Made by a program: the position numbers and the translations under genes. Shown piece after piece: positions 32,541 through 39,684 of a DNA stretch of 49,502 nucleotides (position 1 is its first letter; every line of letters begins with the position of its first letter). The stretch is from Cyclobacteriaceae bacterium (GTDB lineage Bacteria > Bacteroidota > Bacteroidia > Cytophagales > Cyclobacteriaceae). The notes under the pieces are model-generated. The model was not told the origin of the DNA. It saw nothing but the letters and a program-made list of their open reading frames with translations, and ran no database searches. The stretch spans positions 1 to 49,502 of the forward strand of contig WFNR01000164.1 of assembly GCA_015488485.1 (NCBI GenBank). Reading direction: 5' to 3'.

Positions 32541-32850
32541 AGGCATAGAAGTTTTTGATGTACTGGTGGTTTCCACAGCCATGTTTTTCATCGGCATCTA
32601 TGGTTTTATGGTGCGCAAAAACCTGATTACCATCCTGATGTCGGTAGAGCTGATACTCAATGCGGTGAATATCAACTTTGTGATATTCAACAAGTACCTG
32701 TACCCCGATATGTTGCAGGGCTATATTTTCAGCCTGTTTGTTACCGGCATTGCGGCTGCCGAGGCGGCTGTAGCCATTGCCATCATTCTGAATGTATATC
32801 GCCACATGAAAGGCATAGATGTAGAACAAGTGGACACCATGAAATACTAA
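32533..32850 (+). CDS. nuoK: Complex I subunit K
   Basis: 105 aa from the ATG at 32533, close to the ~100-aa family norm. Three helices are present. The membrane-embedded acid lies in LMSVELILNAVNINF (first conserved Glu) and in AAAEAAVAIAI (second Glu), both needed for proton transfer in this family. An upstream in-frame TTG at 32512 would add seven residues unlike the family, so the ATG is preferred. It overlaps nuoJ by 8 bases. Confidence 0.95.
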   Translation: MIEGIEVFDVLVVSTAMFFIGIYGFMVRKNLITILMSVELILNAVNINFVIFNKYLYPDMLQGYIFSLFVTGIAAAEAAVAIAIILNVYRHMKGIDVEQVDTMKY

Positions 32851-32862
32851 CCCCGCACGGCC

Positions 32863-34788
32863 ATGCATACGGATATGTTTTCTTACACAGTTTGGATACC
32901 TCTGATACTGCTGGCGGCCTTTTTGCTGGTAGGCCTGCTCAGCGATAAGCTGAAGCCGCTGGTTGCCGGCCTTATATCTACAGCCGCCATTCTGCTGGCG
33001 GCCGTGCTGGCATACAGTGCGGCAGCCGGTTATTTCTTCGGGGCCGGGCTGCAGGACGGCCACTATACCACCCTTATCCCCTTTGAGCAGTTGTGGCTAC
33101 GCTTTACCGATACCCTGGTCATCAAGATGGGTATCCTGCTTGACCCCATCTCGGTGATGATGCTGGTGGTGGTAACCACCGTATCGGCTATGGTGCATAT
33201 CTATAGCTTCGGCTATATGAAAGGCGAAAAAGGTTTTCAGCGCTATTATGCTTTCCTATCACTGTTCAGCTTTTCCATGCTTGGCCTGGTAATGGCCACC
33301 AACCTGTTTCAGATGTATATCTTCTGGGAGCTGGTGGGGGTGTCCTCTTACCTGCTGATCGGTTTTTATTATCAGCGCCCCAGCGCGGTGGCAGCTTCCA
33401 AAAAAGCTTTTATCGTAACCCGCTTTGCCGACCTGGGCTTTCTGATTGGCATCCTGCTGCTGTCGTACTATACCCGCACTTTCGATTTTATGACCCTCAC
33501 CCAGCCCAATAGTGGCATACTGAGTAGTGCGGCCGGTGTCAGCTTTATGGGCGCCTCGGTGCTCACCTGGGCGCTGGTGCTTATTTTTATGGGCGGGGCC
33601 GGCAAATCGGCCATGTTCCCGCTGCACATCTGGCTGCCCGATGCCATGGAAGGTCCTACCCCGGTGTCGGCCCTGATCCATGCCGCTACTATGGTGGTAG
33701 CCGGGGTGTACCTGGTGGCGCGGCTGTTTGCCGTATATGCCCTGGGAGCGCCTGCCGCCCTCGAAGTAGTAGCCTTTATCGGGGCTTTTACCTCGCTGTT
33801 TGCCGCCATTATTGCCATCACACAAACCGACATCAAGCGGGTGCTGGCCTACTCTACCATCTCCCAGATCGGCTATATGATGCTTGCCCTGGGGGTATCC
33901 GGCTATGGCAGTGAAGCCGGGCTGGGCTATACCGCCTCCATGTTCCACCTGTTTACCCATGCCATGTTCAAGGCGCTGCTCTTCCTGGGGGCCGGAGCGG
34001 TAATCCATGCCGTGCACAGCAACGAAATGACCGATATGGGCGGCCTGCGCAAGCATTTGCCCATAACCCATTTTACTTTTCTGATTGCCGCCCTGGCCAT
34101 CTCGGGCATACCGCCTTTAGCCGGTTTCTTTAGCAAAGACGAGATTCTGGCCGCTGCTCACGGGCATTATCCGCTCTACTTCTGGAGCGGCTGGTTTGTG
34201 GCCGGCCTCACGGCCTTTTACATGTTCAGACTGTATTTCCGGGTGTTCTGGGGCGAAGACCGCCAGTACGAACACAAGCCGCACGATGCTCCGCCCAGCA
34301 TGGCCATTGCCCTGATCTTCCTGGCGCTGGCCTCGGTGGTTGTAGGTTTCATCCCCTTTAGCCATTATGTATCTGCCAATGGGGAACCTTATACCACCCA
34401 CATGCACTGGCAGGTAGCGGCCTTGTCGGTAGCCATTGCCGTAGCGGGTATCGGCCTGGCCGCCTGGATGTACCTGCGCCCCGGCACTGTAGCCGACCGG
34501 CTGGCAGCCGCTATGCCCGGGCTGTACAAGTGGAGTAAGAACAAATTTTATATTGATGAGATATACCTGTGGGTAACACGCACCCTCATATTCAAGGGGC
34601 TGGCCTGGCCCATAGCCTGGTTCGACCGCCACGTGGTGGACGGCACTATGAACGGCATGGCCTGGGCTACGGCACAGGTATCGGAAAAAATAAAAGGTTT
34701 GCAATCGGGCCAGTTGCAGCAATATGCCTATGCTATGGTGCTGGGTGCAGTGGCCTTTTTGCTGCTGTTGTTGTATTGGGGTGCCTGA
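32863..34788 (+). CDS. nuoL: Complex I subunit L (antiporter-like)
   Basis: 641-aa antiporter-like proton-pumping subunit with ~14-16 helices and the long lateral helix region near the C-terminus (WSKNKFYIDEIY onward). The helix-5 glutamate is in FWELVGVSSYLLIGF. The helix-7 lysine is kept in GGAGKSAMFPLHIWLPDAMEGPTP, quoted here as AGKSAMFPLHIW. The SALIHAATMVVAG motif follows. All key charged residues seem present. Confidence 0.96.
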   Translation: MHTDMFSYTVWIPLILLAAFLLVGLLSDKLKPLVAGLISTAAILLAAVLAYSAAAGYFFGAGLQDGHYTTLIPFEQLWLRFTDTLVIKMGILLDPISVMMLVVVTTVSAMVHIYSFGYMKGEKGFQRYYAFLSLFSFSMLGLVMATNLFQMYIFWELVGVSSYLLIGFYYQRPSAVAASKKAFIVTRFADLGFLIGILLLSYYTRTFDFMTLTQPNSGILSSAAGVSFMGASVLTWALVLIFMGGAGKSAMFPLHIWLPDAMEGPTPVSALIHAATMVVAGVYLVARLFAVYALGAPAALEVVAFIGAFTSLFAAIIAITQTDIKRVLAYSTISQIGYMMLALGVSGYGSEAGLGYTASMFHLFTHAMFKALLFLGAGAVIHAVHSNEMTDMGGLRKHLPITHFTFLIAALAISGIPPLAGFFSKDEILAAAHGHYPLYFWSGWFVAGLTAFYMFRLYFRVFWGEDRQYEHKPHDAPPSMAIALIFLALASVVVGFIPFSHYVSANGEPYTTHMHWQVAALSVAIAVAGIGLAAWMYLRPGTVADRLAAAMPGLYKWSKNKFYIDEIYLWVTRTLIFKGLAWPIAWFDRHVVDGTMNGMAWATAQVSEKIKGLQSGQLQQYAYAMVLGAVAFLLLLLYWGA

Positions 34789-34804
34789 TAAAATAAAGTG
34801 AACT

Positions 34805-36301
34805 ATGGACAGACTTAGCTTGTTGGTATGGGTGCCGGTTATCACGATGATCGTGATAAGCTTTTTCAAAGACCCGAAAAAAGTAAGGCTCATTGCCGCT
34901 GCCGGTATGGCCGTGCAACTGGTGCAGATTATCCTGCTGATGCTGGCCTTTTTTGCCGAACGTCAGGCGGGCAATGATGCCGAAATGCTATTTTTCAAAG
35001 ACATTGCCTGGTACAGCAACCTTAATATTCATTATACGGTAGGCATAGACGGCATCTCGCTGTCGCTGATTCTGCTCACCGGCATTGTTATCTTCACCGG
35101 GGTGTTTGCCTCCTGGGAGATTACCGACCGGGCGCAGGAGTTTTTTATCACCCTAATCCTGCTGGCCACCGGAGTGTTCGGGTTCTTTATTTCGCTCGAT
35201 CTGTTTACCATGTTCCTGTTTTATGAGCTGGCGGTAATCCCGATGTACCTGCTGATCGGTATCTGGGGTAGCGGCCCCAAAGAGTACTCGGCCATGAAGC
35301 TCACCCTGATGCTGATGGGTGCCTCGGCTCTGTTACTGGTAGGTCTGCTGGGTATTTATTTCAACTCGGCACCCGATGGCGGGCCGCTTACTTTCAACTA
35401 CATTGAAATTTCAAAAATACACCTACCTGAGGCCGTACAGTATTTCTTCTTCCCGCTCACCTTTGTCGGCTTTGGAGTGCTGGCCGCTCTCTACCCGTTT
35501 CATACCTGGTCACCCGATGGCCATGCCTCGGCCCCCACAGCCGTATCCATGCTGCATGCCGGGGTGCTGATGAAGCTGGGTGGTTATGGTGCCCTGCGTA
35601 TAGCTGTGATGCTGATGCCGCAGGCGGCCCATGAAATGGCCTGGATTTTCATCATCCTGGCTACCATCGGTGCGGTATATGGTGCTTTGGGTGCCATTGC
35701 CCAGAAAGATCTTAAATATATCAATGCTTATTCCAGTGTAAGCCACCTGGGGCTTATTCTGTTTGCCACGCTGATATTCAACCAGGTAGCCTTTGAGGGC
35801 GCGGTACTGCAAATGATCTCGCACGGCCTGATAACGGCACTCTTCTTCGCCCTTATCGGCATGATATACAGCCGTACTCATACCCGCAACATCTATGAAA
35901 TGGGCGGCATAATGAAGGTTATGCCGGTGTTGGGTACGGCCTATATGGTAGCCGGTTTTGCCTCGCTGGGACTACCGGGCTTCAGCGCTTTCGTAGCCGA
36001 AATGACCATTTTTGTAGGTTCGTTCCAGAACAGCGCCCTGTTTGTGCGGGTAGCCACCATCCTGGTCATTTCTTCCATAGTGATTACCGCGGTGTATATT
36101 CTGCGGGCTGCCGCCATTATGCTCTACGGCCCCTTGCGCAAGCAGGAGTTCGAACTATTGCCCGATGCCCGCTGGTACGATAAAGTAGCCGTGTTTATCC
36201 TGATAGGCGCTATTGCCGGCATGGGTATGTTCCCCAACTGGCTGGCCGAAATGATTTACACCGATTTTACCCCGATGTTTAACCGCTTTATTGCCAACTA
36301 A
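34805..36301 (+). CDS. nuoM: Complex I subunit M (antiporter-like)
   Basis: 498-aa proton-pumping subunit with ~14 helices. The helix-5 glutamate E141 is in YELAVIPMYLLIG and the helix-8 lysine K257 in GVLMKLGGYG. The helix-7 segment reads GVLAALYPFHTWSPDGHASA, so the position aligning with the conserved pumping lysine (VKMPMVPFHGWLPD in E. coli, from memory) is L226 rather than Lys. The PFHTWSPDGHASAPTAV motif is itself well conserved. It follows nuoL by 16 bases. Confidence 0.95.
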   Translation: MDRLSLLVWVPVITMIVISFFKDPKKVRLIAAAGMAVQLVQIILLMLAFFAERQAGNDAEMLFFKDIAWYSNLNIHYTVGIDGISLSLILLTGIVIFTGVFASWEITDRAQEFFITLILLATGVFGFFISLDLFTMFLFYELAVIPMYLLIGIWGSGPKEYSAMKLTLMLMGASALLLVGLLGIYFNSAPDGGPLTFNYIEISKIHLPEAVQYFFFPLTFVGFGVLAALYPFHTWSPDGHASAPTAVSMLHAGVLMKLGGYGALRIAVMLMPQAAHEMAWIFIILATIGAVYGALGAIAQKDLKYINAYSSVSHLGLILFATLIFNQVAFEGAVLQMISHGLITALFFALIGMIYSRTHTRNIYEMGGIMKVMPVLGTAYMVAGFASLGLPGFSAFVAEMTIFVGSFQNSALFVRVATILVISSIVITAVYILRAAAIMLYGPLRKQEFELLPDARWYDKVAVFILIGAIAGMGMFPNWLAEMIYTDFTPMFNRFIAN

Positions 36302-36304
36302 GCC

Positions 36305-37720
36305 ATGGAGACAGCCACCTTACTGATGATGCGCAATGAATTATCGCTTTTGATTGTGATCCTGCTCCTGCTGCTGGTAGAGCTATTTGCCGGCCAGGGC
36401 AAGCGCATACCGTATATAGCCACCGGCCTCTTTCTGGTGCATACCCTCCTGGGGTTCTGGCCTTTGCCGGAAGGTACCCTGTTTGGCGGCATGTTCCGCA
36501 GCTCCCCGCTCATCACCATCATAAAAAGTGTTTTGAATACCGGTGTACTGATGCTCTTTATGCAGGCCGGCTCTTACCTGCAAAAAGACAGCAACCGAGG
36601 GAAAATCACCGAATACTATATACTAACCCTGGCCACCCTGCTGGGTATGTATTTTATGATCTCAGCCGGTGATTTCCTGATGTTTTACCTGGGGCTGGAG
36701 CTGGCTACCATACCGCTGGCTGCCCTGGTAGCCTATAATCTCAGCCAGATGAAATCGATTGAGGCAGGGGCTAAATTCATCTTGCTGGCCGCCCTGGCTT
36801 CGGGTATTATGTTGTTCGGTATATCGCTGATATACGGGGCTACCGGCAGCGTATATTTTGCCGACCTGGCCGAGCAATTACAGCTCAGCCCCATGCTGTT
36901 TGCCGCCCTGGCCTTTTTCCTGACCGGGCTGGGCTTTAAGATTTCGTTGGTGCCGTTTCATTTCTGGACGGCCGATGTGTACGAAGGAGCGCCTACCAGC
37001 GTGGCTGCTTATCTGTCGGTAATCTCTAAGGGTGCGGCTGTTTTTGTGCTCATCACTTTGCTGTTTACCGTATTTGAGCCGCTCTTTGCCGCCTGGGAGA
37101 TACTCATTTATCTGATGGCCGTGCTCACTATTACTATCGGTAACTTGTTCGCGCTGCGCCAGCAAAACATGCAGCGCTTTCTGGCCTTTTCATCCATAGC
37201 GCAAGCAGGTTTTATCCTGCTGGGGGTAATTGCTGGCACGCAATACGGCATGAGCACGGTTATCTACTTCCTGCTGGTATATATTTTCTCCAACCTGGGT
37301 GCTTTCGGAGTGGCGGCCATCGTGTATAACAGCAGCGGCAAGATTAATATTGACGATTACCGCGGTTTTTACCAAACCAACCCGAAATTAAGCCTGGTGA
37401 TGCTGCTGTCTTTGTTCTCCCTGGCCGGCATACCACCGGTAGCCGGGTTTTTCGGTAAGTTCTTTTTATTTGCCGCGGCAGCCGAAAAAGGCTATTACTG
37501 GCTGGTGCTGATAGCCGTGGTCAACACCATTATCTCATTATACTATTACCTGCGGGTGGTAAGGGCTATGTTCCTTGATCGCAGCGAAGAGCCTATCGGC
37601 CGTATTCACAGCGATGTGCTCACCCGCCTGGCGCTGGCAATCAGCGTGGCAGGTATTGTACTGGCCGGAGTATTCAGCCAGGTGTTTGATTGGATTTATA
37701 CTGTAAGTTGGGGCATGTAA
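36305..37720 (+). CDS. nuoN: Complex I subunit N (antiporter-like)
   Basis: 471-aa third antiporter-like subunit with ~14 helices. The helix-5 acid is in MFYLGLELATIPLAALV and the helix-7 lysine in LGFKISLVPFHFWTADVYEG, both kept. The FSSIAQAGFILLG and LFSLAGIPPVAGFFGKF motifs are typical of NuoN. It is the last complex I gene; a small conserved protein starts 11 bases later. Confidence 0.95.
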   Translation: METATLLMMRNELSLLIVILLLLLVELFAGQGKRIPYIATGLFLVHTLLGFWPLPEGTLFGGMFRSSPLITIIKSVLNTGVLMLFMQAGSYLQKDSNRGKITEYYILTLATLLGMYFMISAGDFLMFYLGLELATIPLAALVAYNLSQMKSIEAGAKFILLAALASGIMLFGISLIYGATGSVYFADLAEQLQLSPMLFAALAFFLTGLGFKISLVPFHFWTADVYEGAPTSVAAYLSVISKGAAVFVLITLLFTVFEPLFAAWEILIYLMAVLTITIGNLFALRQQNMQRFLAFSSIAQAGFILLGVIAGTQYGMSTVIYFLLVYIFSNLGAFGVAAIVYNSSGKINIDDYRGFYQTNPKLSLVMLLSLFSLAGIPPVAGFFGKFFLFAAAAEKGYYWLVLIAVVNTIISLYYYLRVVRAMFLDRSEEPIGRIHSDVLTRLALAISVAGIVLAGVFSQVFDWIYTVSWGM

Positions 37721-37731
37721 AGGCAAAAGCT

Positions 37732-38079
37732 ATGGGACTTGACTCTGGAAAACACGTAGAAAAAGAGATAAACGGCATTCGTTGCCGGGTGGTGGAAACA
37801 GGTATCCGTAAGGACAGGGCCGATTTTCTTAAAGGGCTACTGGAACTGAACGGGCTGGAAGTGCAGGTAGAACAGCTCCCCCAAAAAAATGAAGAAGACC
37901 CTGTAACTTACATCCTGGGCGTAACCGATGTAACCTTCAATCCGGTGCTGGCGGTATATAAATTTGCCCTCAAAACCCCTGACGGCCGCTATGTGTCACC
38001 GGCCTACTGGAACCAATGGGCGGATGACACACGCCCCGAATACTGGGAAATAGATGTGGACCCCGACAAAACTGCGTGA
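37732..38079 (+). CDS. Conserved small soluble protein at the end of the nuo operon
   Basis: 115 aa from the ATG at 37732 (MGLDSGKHVEKEING); an in-frame TTG at 37690 lies inside nuoN and is rejected. I do not recognise a named family. Features are a basic N-terminal third, a mixed alpha/beta middle (RADFLKGLLELNGLEVQVEQ) and an aromatic C-terminal part (YVSPAYWNQWADD, PEYWEID). There is no signal peptide, membrane segment or cysteine cluster. It follows nuoN by 11 bases and overlaps the thioredoxin-like gene by 26, so it is probably co-expressed with complex I; assembly or accessory roles are speculation. Confidence 0.7.
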   Translation: MGLDSGKHVEKEINGIRCRVVETGIRKDRADFLKGLLELNGLEVQVEQLPQKNEEDPVTYILGVTDVTFNPVLAVYKFALKTPDGRYVSPAYWNQWADDTRPEYWEIDVDPDKTA

Positions 38080-38380
38080 GCATCTGGCCGCCCGGCCGGC
38101 TTTGCTGCTGTACTTCAAAAATGACCATTGCGCTCCCTGTGTGGCTCTGCGCCCCAAGGTAAAGGAGCTCGTGGAACGCCATTTCCCCCGCGTGGAAATG
38201 CTGGTGATCGATACCCTGGCCCATCCCGAACTGGCCGGTGAATTTCAGGTGTTTGCCAACCCCACCTTGCTGGTGTTTTTTGAAGGCAAGGAGTACATAC
38301 GCAAGAGCAAGTATGTGTCTTTACCGGAGCTGGAGAAAGAGATCGGCCGGTTGTATAACCTGGTTTTTGAACAGGAATAA
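38054..38380 (+). CDS. Thioredoxin-like protein (CAPC active site)
   Basis: 108 aa with a thioredoxin fold. The active-site motif is CAPC (residues ~26-29) in YFKNDHCAPCVALRPKVKEL. The strand with cis-proline is FQVFANPTLLVFFEGKEY, and a C-terminal helix follows. There is no signal peptide, so it is cytoplasmic. As the last gene of the korA-nuo operon, overlapping the small conserved protein by 26 bases, it may keep cysteines of Fe-S subunits reduced; that role is inferred. Confidence 0.88.
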   Translation: MWTPTKLREHLAARPALLLYFKNDHCAPCVALRPKVKELVERHFPRVEMLVIDTLAHPELAGEFQVFANPTLLVFFEGKEYIRKSKYVSLPELEKEIGRLYNLVFEQE

Positions 38381-38580
38381 GGAAGTAATTCTCTTATATG
38401 TTTATCTGTTAATAAGCTAAACAGGGTGATTATTTTCTAATATCAACTCCGAGAAATACTATATTATGTGGATAACGAGCCTATACTAAAAACCGGATTT
38501 TAAAAAACAAGAAATAGATTTTACAAATACACTCTGCTTATATAATAAATAATATCAATAAGAATTCTTTTATATTTATG

Positions 38581-38590
38581 CCCCCCCCCC
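38581..38590 (+). repeat. Poly-C tract (C10)
   Basis: Ten consecutive C in very AT-rich sequence, preceded by TATATTTATG and followed by GTTATTATTTT, ending 44 bases before the ATG at 38635. Long homopolymer tracts of G/C are prone to slippage. Here it could change promoter spacing, or the frame of a tiny upstream ORF starting at the ATG 38578-38580. Confidence 0.85.
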
Positions 38591-38634
38591 GTTATTATTT
38601 TTATAAAAAATTTCTTACATAAATCATTAAAGTT

Positions 38635-38817
38635 ATGAAAACGAAGATTAAACTTAAGCTTTTAACGATTTTTACAACACTAATGCTGTTGTTTGGAACT
38701 ACAACTTTCGCCCAAGCTGAATGTACACTTCAATTTGGGGTTTTTATTAATGGCCTTCATGTTGAATATTGGTGCTGTACAGGACCTGAGGGGTGCTTTT
38801 GGGATATCTATGTATAA
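38635..38817 (+). CDS. Small secreted cysteine-rich peptide
   Basis: 60 aa. N-terminal signal peptide (KIKLKLLTIFTTLMLLFG) with probable cleavage after AQA (residue 28) leaves a ~32-residue mature peptide. It has four cysteines (C30, C47, C48, C54), many aromatics (YWCCTGPEGCFWDIY) and little charge. No family is recognised. A promoter-proximal poly-C tract lies upstream and a clean intrinsic terminator 4 bases downstream, so it is an independent transcription unit. A bacteriocin-like or signalling peptide is possible but unproven. It is AT-rich compared with its neighbours, consistent with recent acquisition. Confidence 0.65.
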   Translation: MKTKIKLKLLTIFTTLMLLFGTTTFAQAECTLQFGVFINGLHVEYWCCTGPEGCFWDIYV

Positions 38818-38821
38818 TTGA

Positions 38822-38847
38822 AGGGTTACTTATTGTAACCCTTTTTT
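38822..38847 (+). terminator. Intrinsic terminator after the secreted peptide gene
   Basis: AGGGTTAC (38822-38829) and GTAACCCT (38835-38842) form a perfect 8-bp stem with loop TTATT, followed by six T (38842-38847). Confidence 0.9.
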
Positions 38848-38865
38848 AACGCAAAAAAAACAAAA

Positions 38866-39387
38866 ATGAATCTTAACTTTATAATTAAATCGTCCATTTT
38901 CCTTTCTATCCCCGGTGTTTCTGTTTTCTTGCTCAGATACCTATCAGACCCTGACCCAAATGCTTTTTTTTTAATTACAATCAATGTGCTTATTGTAATT
39001 GCCTTAATGATTGCACTCGTACGATCATATGTCTATTTAGAGTTGAAAAACAATGAATTTCCGGGGTTTATTCAATATTTTGTTACTTTCATATTAATTC
39101 TATCTATTTCTACAAGCATTCATTTCTCAATACAATACCTTGTTTATAACCATTTGGATACCGATTATAAATATGAAAGCGAAGAGGCCTTTTACCAAAA
39201 AGTAAAAAATCATCGAATCGAAAAAGGACTACCTTTACCTAGAAGAATTTCCGAAGAAGCAATAGCAGAAAAATACGGCTTCGGGGGGCTGTTTGAATAC
39301 TTCAAGACATATTATGTTTTAGACTTTATCACTGCCTTGCTTTTTTATTTGATAGCTGTTGGGTTTTATAAAATAAAAACAGGCTAA
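38866..39387 (+). CDS. Small membrane protein of unknown function
   Basis: 173 aa with three or four hydrophobic helices (about 7-24, 35-52, 66-85 and 150-168) and a charged extracytoplasmic or cytoplasmic loop (~95-145, YKYESEEAFYQKV and RRISEEAIAEKYG). The family is not recognised. It starts 18 bases after the terminator of the secreted-peptide gene, same strand, and shares its AT-rich composition, so it may be an immunity, export or sensor partner of the peptide. This is inferred from proximity only. Confidence 0.6.
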   Translation: MNLNFIIKSSIFLSIPGVSVFLLRYLSDPDPNAFFLITINVLIVIALMIALVRSYVYLELKNNEFPGFIQYFVTFILILSISTSIHFSIQYLVYNHLDTDYKYESEEAFYQKVKNHRIEKGLPLPRRISEEAIAEKYGFGGLFEYFKTYYVLDFITALLFYLIAVGFYKIKTG

Positions 39388-39684
39388 GCGCTATACTTTT
39401 TCTCAACATTTTAATACCGATTAAATTACTTACTTCTTAGTTTTTGTAAAAACACCCAACCAAAAGTAAGTAAAATATCGAAGTTGAGTTTATGTGTAAA
39501 TTCAAAATTTGCGCATTGGGTATTACTTGTAAAAACTTTTCCAGCCCGACCGTGTAGTTGCCCAAGGCGGTAAATTATTTCTTTAACTTCATCAGGGGCT
39601 GACTTTTCTCATTTTTTTGCCTGTTGCAACTTCATAGCTTTACAGAACGAAATATGCGTTGCAGACACAAAAACCAGCTATAAG
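39388..39684. other. Intergenic region between the AT-rich islet and the PFOR gene
   Basis: No gene is seen. A 10-bp perfect inverted repeat TTACTTACTT (39426-39435) / AAGTAAGTAA (39464-39473) encloses a hairpin GTTTTT-GT-AAAAAC (39440-39453). It may be a stem-loop or terminator after the membrane protein. The PFOR promoter should lie near 39610-39650, but no perfect TAnnTTTG is present; TAGCTTTA (39635-39642) is the nearest. Confidence 0.5.

Noticed and set aside
39426-39608. Minus-strand frame of ~58 codons in the gap before the PFOR gene
   Set aside because: Open but with no ATG, GTG or TTG start in a useful position, AT-rich, and resembling no family I know. Probably chance or a tiny remnant.
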